Source: Bradysia coprophila (Eukaryota > Arthropoda > Insecta > Diptera > Sciaridae). From it: a DNA stretch of 64,000 nucleotides. Below are positions 23,221-34,844 of the stretch, piece after piece (the first letter of the stretch is position 1; every line of letters begins with the position of its first letter). The translations under genes and the position numbers were made by a program. The stretch lies in assembly GCF_014529535.1 (NCBI RefSeq), contig NW_023503496.1, positions 1,612,001 through 1,676,000 of the forward strand. Direction: 5' to 3'. The notes under the pieces were generated by a model. That model was given only the letters and a program-made list of their open reading frames with translations. It was not told the origin of the DNA and did no database searches.

Positions 23221-24115
23221 TACGTTTACGACGTAATGATTTCGTGGTACATTTTTGGTCTCTCTTCTCTTTTTCCTTTATTTTTCGGTTTGCTATGACA
23301 GATTACACTGTTATGTACAGTTTTACCACCTTAATTTTCCTAGTTTGGTTTTCCTAGAGTGGGAATTGACTAAAAAACTAGATAACCATAAAATTGGCGA
23401 AATGAGTGGTAAACGAAGAGAAATCAGGAATTAAGATAATCAGATGAAAACAGACGAGTATACAATGGGAAGTGAATCGGGTAAAATATAAACAAAAGCC
23501 TTGTCGTTGAACTGGAATCGTGATTAAACAAAAAATTTCGCTCGCTGCGCTCGTGCTACTTTTCTCGCTACACTCCCTTTCTGATGATATGAAGAAAACA
23601 TTGTTCAAAAATTATGATGACATGAAGCCATCTGTGTTCAGGAACCCTCTTTAAGGTTTACAATTTACATAGGTATGTTGCTTCAGTAAGATTGAAAAGA
23701 AATATTCTTTGCCGGGAAATTTCAATATTTTTACCAAACCCAATATTAACAGGAAATTTGGTAGAATTTCATGGTCCTACGTTAGTGAAGGGCCGTGAAG
23801 CAGGTCCGTTCACACTAAAAAATGTGAAAAAAAAGTCCGTTGGACTGAGGATGCACGAACTTTTTGACTTTTCCCCTTTGCTTCTGCCCCAAAGGCCAAA
23901 GTATTTTATTCGTAATCTGGGCGTCCATACGAGTTCATCGAGCTATCACACGTTAAAACAGGTTAAGATTTGGCCGAGATATTAAATTTTAAAATTTGGA
24001 AATTTGTATGAAGAAACGGATTTTCATACGTTTTGAAATTGGTGAATTTTACCAACCTTTGTCCTTCTGTTACTTTGTTACAATGAAACTTTCGATCATT
24101 TTCAGGGTATGTCAA

Positions 24116-24382
24116 GTGGGTCGATTTTACCAACTTTAAAATCCAGAGTAGCTGGAAGAAACTAAACTTGTGGCATCATTTTAGTTTCCGCACACTTTTT
24201 AGTATCCCACGAATGACGAAAGTTCGTATGAAAAATCGATTTTCCATGTAAAAAAATCAGATTTTCAAATACAAATGTGATACTCAAGTGTGCGGAAACG
24301 AAAATGATGCCACAAGTTTAGTATCTTCCAGCTAGACAATCCACTGGATGTGGATTTTAAAGTTGGAAAAATCAACCCACCC
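24116..24382. repeat. Foldback element
   Basis: Arms of about 85 bp: GGGTCGATTTTACCAACTTT and AACTTGTGGCATCATTTT on the left; the inverse, AAAATGATGCCACAAGTTTA and AAAGTTGGAAAAATCAACCC, on the right. The surrounding 24470-24620 repeats the family seen twice at 50510-50760 (AACTCGGAAAATAYGGCAGA). Confidence 0.65.
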
Positions 24383-24699
24383 TAATGTCAAGGACTTAAT
24401 TATAAGAAACCAATTTGAAGGAATTTTCATAAAAGTTTAAAATTTCGGAGCTATAAGCTATTGAGCTATGTCACCCATAACTCGGAAAATATGGCAGATA
24501 GAAAGTTCTATTCAAAGACAAAGTTGTAGAGTTTTGGATTCTAGTCGACGGGTGTTTCAGGGTTTTACTAAAAAGTCGTCTATGTGGGAGCTCTGAGCAT
24601 TTTAACCGTAAGCTATGTGATTTATATCTTGGCAAATATGGCATGTTTGAGGGATTTTCAAGAAAAGCTTTGCGTTATACCCTCGGTTATTAGGCATGG

Positions 24700-25055
24700 G
24701 CGATAATGAAAATGATTATCGATAATCGATAATTATCGGCTTTTTTTTATCGAAAATTATCAAAAAATATCGATAATCGATAATTATTGATATTTTGATA
24801 ATTATCAAGACATCGATAATAATTCGATATATCGATATTTCGGTCCGAAAATCCGATATTTATCGATGTATTCCGATATATCGGTATATTATCATGAATT
24901 TTCAGATAAATATCAAAATATCGACATTTTGATAATTATCGAATTTCGATATTTTGATAATTATCGATAATTATTAAATTATCGATAACGATATGATTAA
25001 TCGATTATCGATAATTTGTTTCGATTGATATTATCGATAATTTTGAACGCCTCCC
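24700..25055. repeat. AT-rich palindromic array (ATCGATAATTATCGAT-type)
   Basis: Dozens of overlapping TATCGATAATTATCGATA words in both orientations with no fixed period. Low complexity and able to form many cruciforms. Compare the distinct ACGATAATATCGT array at 42937-44300. Confidence 0.8.
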
Positions 25056-25120
25056 ATCCCTATCGGTTATACCAAATTCTCAAAAAAAATCTTCTTACAA
25101 AAGAAATGATATCGCGATAC

Positions 25121-25508
25121 CATAGGATCTGAACCAAGCACTAGAACAGATTTTCCAAGTTGTCATTATAAAGATCAGAGTTGCCGGTATACTATATTTA
25201 GGACACACATGCTCTAGTTGTTGACAGTATTTTGGTTTCGATATTTATCGAAATGTTTCATCTGATTGTTCATAGACAAATTTTCATTAAATGACAATAT
25301 TTGACAATTATTTGTGCGAATTTCTAGAAACCTACTCGTCTACGTTTTAAAGTGAACTAAAAATTTTAAATTTTTGCCGCTTTAGAGACTCTCATTAAAT
25401 TTATACTTGTGGCGGTTCAAAAAATGTTGTTTATTTTGTGGCAGATCATATGAGAGGCTAAATTTCCGTTAAAAAAATCTGTTCTAGTGCTTGGTTCAGA
25501 TGCTATGG
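25121..25508. mobile_element. TIR element with a possible 7-bp target duplication
   Basis: The left terminus CATAGGATCTGAACCAAGCA and the right terminus (inverse of CATAGCATCTGAACCAAGCA) match over more than 30 bp. GCGATAC immediately precedes the left end and follows the right end, compatible with a target duplication. There is no transposase frame. A related fragment lies at about 15700-15760. Confidence 0.65.
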
Positions 25509-25659
25509 CGATACGCAAAAAGTATCGCAAATGGCATTCAGTGAGGAAAATGTAGACAGCTGATTGAAAAATTGGTTATTTAGAACGACAGACTGGTGTG
25601 CGCTCGTACACAAAAAGTTTTATTGTCAAAAAATAGACCCACAAAATTTTAGAAAGAAA

Positions 25660-25694
<35 letters not shown>
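25660..25694 (+). repeat. (ATT)n microsatellite
   Basis: About 11 uninterrupted ATT units. It is followed by a partial copy of the 51000-51500 foldback family (GCGTCACAAGTGGCAGATG). Confidence 0.9.
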
Positions 25695-26389
25695 ATATTT
25701 GCGTCACAAGTGGCAGATGTTGAGGAAACTACTGTAAAGTTGTTAAAATAGGGAAAAATATTTTCTGAAAGAATGGAAATGGAATTCAAACGGAGAGTAG
25801 ACGAGAACCAATTTTCAAAAAAACTTGCTCGCTCCGCTCACGATCACACATTTCTTTCAGTTGAAAATTAGTAGAAATGCTTGGAATCGGTCGACGGTTG
25901 AAAAAACGTAACCTTACCTGAACCTGAATTTCTGAAATCTGTCAGGTCAGGTTTACTGTCACCTGTCACGTTTCACGTCATGTCTGATTCAGATTTCAGG
26001 TCAATTCATGTCTGGTCAAGCCTGACCTGTTTTAAGACCTTATTATGAGAATTAAAAAGCAGAAGATTTGAACAGAGAACACTCGATAATGATTCGAATG
26101 TTCAATCCACTTTTCGCCCACGTGTTTTTTTTCGATTTGCGTATCATTATTAAGACAAACATTTATGCAAAGTTTTTGCCAGAGTTCTTGTCAGGAATGT
26201 ATAATTTACTAGCATACGAAGCTCTCAATTTTACAATTGTCCAACTGTTCAAACAAGAGACGAATTACCATACAACACCTTGTATCAAATGCGAGATCAA
26301 ATGCGTACATTAGAAGCCCACAACAATCATATCATTCATCGTTCCCTCCGCATTCAGAGCGAGCACAAGTCCCATCCCTTGGTAAAATA

Positions 26390-27022
26390 ATGTTACGACT
26401 TCTACTGGTCATCACAGTGATTGGCGTTGCCCACTGCGAAGACTGTCCAATATTTTCGGCCCTTAAGAACGACGTTTCATTGCTAAATGTAAGAATTTAG
26501 TTCTTCCAATAATTCCGCCAAAATCATTTTTCCTTACACCGACTGCAGAAACTCAATGGAACATTCTACAAAATTTTCGCAACCAGCGTAAGCCCCGTTG
26601 CCAATTGTCAGAAGCAAACGTTTAACAACGGACCGAACAACACTTTGACCGGTTATTTCGAATCGCCGGATTGGTGTCTGCGCTTGGACCACTGCGACAC
26701 ATCCATATCCGATTACTTTCAGTGTGATCTGACTGCAATTGGACCTGGCACTGTCGGAACATTACCATCCACTCAACGGAACAGCATCAAATTGGTTCGG
26801 CAAATCGGAACCGGAGACAATATCTGTTTACTCTATTCGTACTGTCGCATTGGTGAAGAAGGTGCGTACGTGTTGTGTCAACAGCCACCCCAACTCCTGT
26901 TCACACTGTTCTTAGAGGTTGTTCAGATCTTGAATACATTGCTCGGTTTGATTTCGAAGGTGCCGCCTCTGAAGATAGTGAGTCAGGCCAGATGTGATTT
27001 CCCGAACAGTTGTCCACCGTAA
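26390..27022 (+). CDS. Secreted lipocalin-like protein (2 exons, 190 aa)
   Basis: Exon 1 (26390-26488) encodes a signal peptide (MLRLLLVITVIGVAHC) and ends LLN/GTAAGA. Exon 2 (26549-27022) begins after ACTGCAG, phase 0, giving a 60-bp intron. The mature start is EDCPIFSALK. LNGTFYKIFATS matches the position and shape of the lipocalin GxWY start motif, although Phe replaces Trp. Ten cysteines and a length of about 175 residues after cleavage suit a secreted lipocalin such as apolipoprotein D relatives, which bind small hydrophobic ligands. The tail ends CDFPNSCPP. A poly(A) signal AATAAA lies at 27119-27124. Family assignment is tentative because only the first motif is recognisable; secretion is much surer. 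Confidence 0.6.
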
Positions 27023-27029
27023 AACTTTT

Positions 27030-29326
27030 GTGTTGGACGCGTGAGGGGGTGAGTTGGAACGGAAAGGGTTTTTCTTCAAAAATGTGACAGAACGGAGTAG
27101 CTTCTTCGCATATGAAGAAATAAAATTTGTTTGAAAAGGTTTGGTTTAGTGACGACGGATTTTGTTTTGGAAAAGGTGACCACAAAATTTAAACCCATTT
27201 TTAAAGCCTTTTAAAGTAGATTGGCTGTGGAGGACGGAGTCCACTTTAGTGACATCTATAGGTTTGTTCCAAGTAAATGTGAACACGAACTTTGACGAAC
27301 TTTGACAACCCGAACAACGACAATTTCATCCATAGCAACGTCGCTTACGTGATATTTCATATAAATCGAGCAACGTCGCCTACGCGATTTACACAGAGAT
27401 ATTATTGAGGTTATGGTTCTATGGATGAAATTTGACAATTCATATGCCACCTATGACAACTAAACATAGAAGAAGCAAATCTAGCAAACTTTTGAATTAA
27501 CACTGCCGCTTCGTACACAACAATGAAATTGGTTGCCCCTGTATTTCTATGTCTAAAAAGCTTAAAGAGAACCGTATTGCAGTGCTGCTCCTAGCATTGA
27601 AATACAAATCTATGCTTTCAAAAGAGAAATTTTTTGAGCAGAGAATTAATAACAGATGGCGTTACTTCCGCCTCTGTCATCTGTTATTAACTATCTGGTT
27701 TTAAGAGTCGTTGGTTTTGCACTAGCTTGTGCGTGTGGATTGGAGGAAAAGAGAGATGCTACTGTTACGAGACGAAATGCATGTGGTAACAAACAAAGCC
27801 AACGAAAAGTAAATCTCGAATTGTCCGTAACAATAAGTTCCTACTTGTTCCCATGATAATTCGAGTAATTCTTAACCGATTACCTAGATTTTAGTTGTAA
27901 TCGCCGAAGAAAGATTTCTTTGAGGTTAAGTTCGAAGATGAATAATATCGAAGCGGCGAGAGAGCATCAAATTTCTTTTGGTTGGGAAGGCTAGACAGTA
28001 ACAGAGGCTGTGTGGTGTGACCTGTCCGGTTTCCAATAGTTCTTAAATGTTTGTTAAAAGAGTTCTCGGCAAGGTGGTCTAGTCTCTCTCCCTATGTTTG
28101 GTGTACTTGATGAGTGTCCTGTTGCCGTTATCTTACAATCTGTTTAGGCTGATCAATCTAGCCAGTGTGTGAAAAAATTCTGTTCCAGCGGTGGTGGATT
28201 TAAGGCTACTTCCATGGAAAGTGAATCCTGAAAGTCTTCCGATGCTATAAAATTGAATACGACTACATCTGGATCTGGATCTGAGTCCACTATCCGACTG
28301 TTGGCTCTTGCGTAGGGTTTAACGTTGTGGACAGGTCGGAACCTTAATGTGGAGAGGAAGATCTGAAAAGGGCTTCTTTAAGGACTTCAATAAGGACTGA
28401 TAGGTAGTACAAAAGATCCGTACGAGATCTGTGTCCATCGGTCAGAAATGATTGGCTCAAACCAACGAAATCTAAGGCAAATCCCAAAAGAAGTTTTTTG
28501 CGATAAAACGGCAACTTCGGTATTTAGCATTAACGAGCGAGGCTGAGGCTAGAGCCAAGCGAGGGCTGTAATTTACACGAGTGTTTTTTTACAATTAGGG
28601 ACAATGTCCATTCTCTTAGCGCTTTATACTTAACAGAAAAGCTTTTGTCTTTGTTTCCTACTGTCCCTAAACTTTCAAGACTTAGTTCAGAAAATAGAGA
28701 CGAATGGAATAAATGTAATGAGTCCCTACTCACTGATCTTAAGTATATGGGATGGGACGAATAGAGCGATTGGAACAAATTGCAAAAATTTTAAATCAAG
28801 GGGGCTGAGAGTTTACACAATGCATCGAGTCCGCTCCATACCTATGCCATCAAATGGTGAACAATAAATGCGTTGGCTGGTGATAATAAATGTCTGACTT
28901 AACGAACAGACTTAACCAGAATATTATAGGGTAACGTCTTCACCATGCAGAACGTTCTATCATCGAACTAATCTAAAAGACATATTGACCAGACAAAACT
29001 AAAATCTTCATTGCCACCATACCTATACTATATACATCGCAACTATATAAGGCATCGATGCGCTTGAAACAATCCATTGAAGACGTAGGCCAATTAGCAT
29101 TTTTAATTGAACAAATTTCCGTTACAATTTCTTGTCGATGAAATGCGTTACAGATTGTGATGTATGCCAATTAGCGACTCATCAATTTCTTTCTTCAAAT
29201 TCTCGGAGTCATTGTTCTACACGTTAAGTTGGTTGTGTCGATCACGTTTAGTTACCATTTACCATCTACTGATTGAGCAGCGGATTTTCATTTATTCATT
29301 GATCGAAAGACGAAATTGTTAGAAAT
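27030..29326. other. Intergenic, repeats only
   Basis: Contains a short tandem duplication around 27335-27390 (GCAACGTCGCYTACGYGAT twice), a palindromic copy of the AACAGATGGCG motif (27643-27690), and AT-rich DNA at 28000-29300 without a convincing exon. Confidence 0.4.
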
Positions 29327-30527
29327 ATGAAAGCGACAATGGTGATTGTTCTGGTCGGTATAGCCGTGACGATGACGTCGGCTACGGATCATTCGAAAAG
29401 ATCGAAAAGATTTCTTATCTTTCCACCAACATCACCGACAAGGATGCAAGTAATTAAAACGTCTACGGTCTATACGGTCTTGAAGCTGGCTCTGCAATCG
29501 AACTGAAATCTTTTTCAGCTCATCTGTGGTATCGGTATCCCTGTTGACTTAGAGTATGAGTCCGTCACAATCGGTTACGTATTGAAATCGGAATACTTAT
29601 TGCCGGACAACACGTCAATGGTTCTGCATTTCTTACAAGACCCATTTAACCCGATTGTACGTCCCATCGAACGGCGCCGAAGAAGTGCAGCTCCTGTTAT
29701 TTCTATCGGAAGCCAAAACGATACCGACCACTACGAGAAATATGACGTGGAAGCCGTCCAGATCGGTACCGGATTGACGACCAAAGATGAGGCCCCGGAA
29801 AATTATTCGAACGAGTGGAATGAAGTGGCCGACGATGAGGAATTTGCGCCAGAGGATTATCGGATAACGAAGCAAAATGATTTCCAAACATTCCGGTGGA
29901 CATTGTACAAAGGACTTGAAGCAATGGCTGAGAGGTAGTGACTGAAACCGTCCTAAATTGAAGGGAAGTGTTTTTCGTGCTCAATTTGTAATTTATTTAG
30001 AAAAGGTCTGGCCGGAAGGGCCTGCATGCTGCGAACTATTTGTGAATCAGCACACGCACCATTTTCCTTTAGCAGTGGAATTGTGGCAGAAATGATGCAC
30101 ATACTGCTGACGTAAGTCCTTTAATAGATTAAACCAGGGCACTACTGGCAATGGGATCGATGGATTGAGTGAGATATGTGATTCGATTTCAATTTTGTTG
30201 AATGAAGTGGTAGAACTGCTCGCATATTTTCACCTCTTTTCCATTTTAAACAACCTCACAATCTGTCATCCAGCAGTTTTCTACTGCAATGCTAGTAGTG
30301 CTGTGGAAACGTAACCTAACATAAAAACAACAAAATTCTTATTTAGCCCATCATCATCGAAAGATACGGTGAATGACCATTCGTTGAACGAATACTACCA
30401 TGCCGAAGAGATTGGTAAATCAGGAGCGCCGTGCGATCATGTCTTCAGCGAATGTACGATATCGTTGGTGGATAAATTTTCTGGCATTTACACCACAATG
30501 GATAATATAATCAAAATGATTGGATGA
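29327..30527 (+). CDS. DM4/DM12-family secreted protein, gene 1 (4 exons, 276 aa)
   Basis: Exons: 29327-29449, 29519-29934, 30001-30111, 30347-30527, with phases 0, 2 and 2 and clean GT/AG sites. The signal peptide is MKATMVIVLVGIAVTMTSA, followed by basic cleavage-like sites (SKRSKR) and then LIFPPTSPTRMQ and CGIGIPVDLEYESVTIGYV, the conserved N-terminal block. A furin-like RRRRS lies near residue 80 and an acidic linker follows. The C-terminal DM4_12 domain contains LYKGLEAMAERKGLAGRAC, CESAHAPF, MMHILLTPS and a final cysteine pair (PCDHVF..C). This family is insect-specific, secreted and of unknown biochemical role. The stop TGA overlaps the poly(A) signal (TGAATAAA). A second member lies at 51852-54147 and shares the 111-bp third-from-N DM4_12 exon size and phases. 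Confidence 0.88.
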
Positions 30528-31014
30528 ATAAAATAAATAATTGTTTTTTGTTGTTTTATCGCATGAGCCCTTTAAAGAGCAAGGCTGTAAACTTTCGGTA
30601 TGGCAGATTGCCATTTTATTAGATACGTGGAAACGCACCGCATCTGATGATTTTAAGTATAAAACAATTCACCACGATAATCATCACGAGAAAAGAATCT
30701 TTAGGTCTTTTTTCCATAGGAAAAAAAGACCTATTGTGGGCACTTCATCTGTCCGTCCGTCTGTGTCACAAATCAAATGTGATTGATAAAAGTTAGAATT
30801 GCAATGCTACTATGAGCAAACCAACACCAGGCGAATCAATTGTTATTTGTTATCTGGTAACCGATCGCTCATAGCAGACATTGCAATTTGAAAGTTTGGT
30901 AGTTGTTGGTAGTTGGACCCCCAAAATATTTAGCAGCAAAGATGTTTCTTACTCGAGAGACGCACACCGACTGACGAAATTACCCTGCCTGCTTGCCTAT
31001 TTATAAATCGAGTA

Positions 31015-31276
31015 TTTGGTAGTTGACTACCAAAGTGGTAGTTGACTACCAAAGTGATAGTTGACTACCAAAGTGGTAGTTGACTACCAAAGTGGTAGTT
31101 GACTACCAAAGTGGTAGTTGACTACCAAAGTGGTAGTTGACTACCAAAGTGGTAGTTGACTACCAAAGTGGTAGTTGACTACCAAAGTGGTAGTTGACTA
31201 CCAAAGTGGTAGTTGACTACCAAAGGGGTAGTTGACTACCAAAGTGGTAGTTGACTACCAACGTGGTAGTTGACTA
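31015..31276. repeat. 19-bp palindromic minisatellite
   Basis: About 13-14 copies of GTGGTAGTTGACTACCAAA, each containing the palindrome GGTAGTTGACTACC. The array is bordered by two diverged copies of a flank (GCACACCGACTGAYGAAATTA at about 30963 and 31314), suggesting duplication of a larger unit. Confidence 0.95.
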
Positions 31277-31399
31277 ATACGGATGTTGTAGATATGTTTA
31301 CTGTTTGAGAGCTGCACACCGACTGATGAAATTAATCGGCTCGCTTGCCTATTTATAATTCCAAAATTTGGTAGTTGAATACCAAAGTAGTACTTGAAT

Positions 31400-32500
31400 G
31401 AGTACCAAGCTAGTAGTAAACAGAAATTGAAAAAAAAATGAAAAAGGACCTCACCAGGCTTCAGCCGGTCTATTCTTGTTTTGTATGTGAACGATGTGAA
31501 CCGACGCACTACGTTCTTGGAGTGAGTTGTTTGAGCAGACCCAAACGTAGATGTAGAGTTTGGTCAAAAATTAAGAAGGAAAATGAAAATTTTGTGTGAT
31601 GTCTTGAAATAGGGAAGAACTGGCAACTTCTGGGAGCACCATTTTTTCACTGGGCCGTGTTGGCTGTCGTTAACTCTAGTTGCATATCAGTACGAAATTT
31701 CAACTGAACTGAAAAAGGAGTTGACCTGCAGTTGGCCTGCAGAGGTACCACGTTTCTTTTCAGTACTTCATTCTTTGCGCTCTATTTTGGGATGATATAA
31801 CTCTGGTACACTCTGGTAAAATATTAGTATTTTTATGACGTAATGTACTAGAAATTAATGTGCTAGATTTGGACTAAAATCTATTACATTTGACCTTTGA
31901 CCCACGAAGTCGGGTTACAACAAATTCGTTAAATGCACTCATTGCAAAAACAAACAAAAAATTGTGAAGGTAAAGTTGCCATATAGATTGTGGATTTGAG
32001 CACTATTTCACAGGACTCTCAATGATTGACGCTGTCGGCAAGTCGGTCACTTCTGTCACTTTATCGAACAATATTTTCATGGACAATATGATCGAAAATT
32101 TAATTTCCTAACAAATGATTTTGATTTTTGAATTTCGTTTCTCAAAAGACCGACTCGAAGTCAGTGCCATCGCTGATTTTTGCAGTAGTGACAATAACAG
32201 TTTCCACAATCTACAGACACTAGTTAGTTGGTTCGTGTCTCGGATCTAGTTCCGATAACGTCTCGCTGTATTACACGACTGTCTCGTTTGGAAATGTCAG
32301 CGGAGCGAAAGCCTGTGACCGGTGTTTTTTTAAGGAAGGCAGCTGCTACGTCAAGTCAACTGAGTCACTTATTCTCTTTTTGAGTTTTTTTAGGGTCTCT
32401 CTATTCAATTGTTTAAAGTTAAGACCAGTTTTACTTGCATCACTTCTCTTTACGGTTATTGATTGAAATGGATGAAGGAAGTGGAACATAATATTACCGC
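31400..32500. other. Intergenic, no supported gene
   Basis: AT-rich sequence with no coding exon, RNA gene or clear repeat boundary that I can support. Confidence 0.35.
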
Positions 32501-32504
32501 ATTA

Positions 32505-34765
32505 CCACAGCTTCCGTGCGTTAGTGATTTATCAGTGGTTGGACTAAGCCTAATCCGTCCTTTACTTCTATATACTCAGTCCTAGGAGGCTGGAAGGCCA
32601 CCTTTCAGGCTTTCACTTTTTCTTTTTCGGACGTGACGAACGGAGCTTGACGGAGTTTTTCAACGAGATTGTGAATTTTTACTCTCAATTTTTACTCTTA
32701 TTTTGGTGCTACGTTTTTGGGAGTTTTTCAGAGTAGCTTTCTTGGACGTCCGATTTTCCATCAGCAGATGACAATTACTTATGTAAACTTTCTAACGCTA
32801 TAGTTCAATTGAAAGATTTACTGATGTCTTGTGTAAGAGGCTAGCGGAAACAACTGAAGATAGTCAGTCCACTCTAAATTTTGGACCGTCACTAGTTCTC
32901 GAGGTCGAACCTTCTTTTTCTTAATTCATTCACTTAACGTGAGTCCTGGGTAAGGGAAGAGTGTTTAAACTCTGTTTGTTCCTATTTTATTTTATTCTAT
33001 TTAATCATGTCCGGAGCGATAGCGGAGGACTTGACGCAGTCTAACTTCCAAAAAAAGAACGAAGAAAATTTTTTGAGACGCGGCAACTATATATAGCCGA
33101 ACATTTCAGTTTCTACCCTTTGGTTTTTATCACCACAAAACATATTCTATCATATTCTCGCTTCAAATACGAGCAAAACGAGCTATCACTCGACTATGTA
33201 GGTTTAAAATTGCCGGAGATACATCGTTTTGAAATTGGTCACTTTTCATACAAAATACACCAAATTGACTTTTCCCAAACAATCAAAATCTTTCAACTTA
33301 CTCTGTAAGTTTCTATCTATCTGTCTATCTATCTATCTGTCTATCTATCGACGGTCGATCTCGGAAACTAGTCAGCCAATCTGCATGAAATTTTGCAGGA
33401 GTCTCAGGGTGGGCATAAAATTGAATATGTGATACGCCATTACCCCAGGAAAAACCAGAATTTTGTTTTATTGGCCTCGAAGTGGTTTCTGAGTGTGGTT
33501 TTCGAGGGTCGGGCACGCGTTTTCGGCTGTAGCTTAGCTGTATTGAACAGCCTACCTACAGAGGCGTGCGACCCATCAAATGAAAGGTATTCGTAACACG
33601 ATTCGAACAAAAAAGTAATTTAAAAAATCGGGGCAGATTCGTTTGAGCTAGAGTGATTAGAGTGACCAAATTTTGAGCTACTCGAGCGTAGGATGAAAGG
33701 ACTAATATTTTTGCGATTATGTGAGATAAAGAGTTACTTTCTTCGGCAAAGTCTCTGAGTTTTACGAGTAGAATATAGGGGCATATGTGAAAAATGTCGA
33801 AAGTTGGAAATGGGTGGGTCAATTGGCGTTTTGGAAATATTTCTTGAATGGTGGCAGATAGAGAATTACTTTCTTCGTCAAATTTTCGAATTTTGTCAAA
33901 TTTTCGAATTTTGTCAAATTTTCGAATTTCGTCAAATTTTCGAATTTCGTCAAATTTTCGAATTTCGTCAAATTTTCGAATTTCGTCAAATTTTCGAATT
34001 TCGTCAAATTTTCGAATTTCGTCAAATTTTCAAATTTCGCTAAATTTCCGAATTTCTGTTATAAACTGTTATAAAAAGCAGTGTTCTAAAACTTCTAAAA
34101 CGACTGATATCCCAACAAAAATCTCTTCGAGAAAAGTGTGACGCAGTCTTTGAAGTACAATTTCTAAAATGAATGATATCGCTAGAGTTGACGCTTTCAG
34201 CTTCGTTACGCAAAAATTAAATTTTACACCCAATTTTAGTTCAAACAAGCTGGCTTAGTTTTTCTCATCATCTGCCAAATAATTTTTACCAAAAAAAAAT
34301 TTGACTGGAAACAACCAAAATTTTACCAAAAAAATCTGCGTCGCATGTGGCAGATAAATTTTCTTGCTGGTCTGTTCCTGAACATTTGCCACTTTGCAAC
34401 GCAGATTTTTTTGGTAAAATTTTGGTTGTTTCCAGTCAAATTATTTGGCAGATGATGAGAAAAACTAAGCCAGCTTGTTTGAACTAAAATTGGGTGTAAA
34501 ATTTAATTTTTGCGTAACGAAGCTGAAAGCGTCAACTCTAGCGATATCATTCATTTTAGAAATTGTACTTCAAAGACTTTTCTCGAAGAGATTTTTGTTA
34601 GGATTTGTTTTAGCTTCATTTTGATAGGCATTTCAGCTGTGGAATGAATACGAGAAACGCTAGCTCGCTGTGATTCACTTCAGGTTATACTCTTCACTGA
34701 GTATATAGGAGTAAAGGACGAATTAGGCTGACTCCAACCACTAATAAATCACTAACGGAATTCAA
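32505..34765. mobile_element. Composite TIR element flanking the minus-strand Hsp70-like gene
   Basis: The left end (32505-32590: GTTAGTGATTTATCAGTGG, then CGTCCTTTACT.CTATATACTC) is inverted at 34690-34765. Nested inside are a block at 33000-34140 and a palindrome at 34120-34620 (arms share AGTTCAAACAAGCTGGCTTAG and inverse). The same two inner blocks occur in opposite orientation at 39165-40745. No transposase was seen. Confidence 0.6.
33880..34038 (+). repeat. 18-bp tandem repeat
   Basis: About nine copies of AATTTTCGAATTTCGTCA, the first ones carrying TTTTGTCA. A shorter inverted array of the same unit is at about 39745-39845. Apparent repetitive reading frames here are by-products. Confidence 0.9.
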
Positions 34766-34844
34766 AAAAATTAAATAATTTCTGAGACTTCCAATTAATT
34801 CAAAAAAAAATATTTATAGAAATGAAATCGTGCGTCAACATCCC

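Noticed and set aside
33804-34141. Frames with FRQIFEFRQIFE-type repeats
   Set aside because: Translation of an 18-bp DNA tandem repeat inside a transposon, on both strands.
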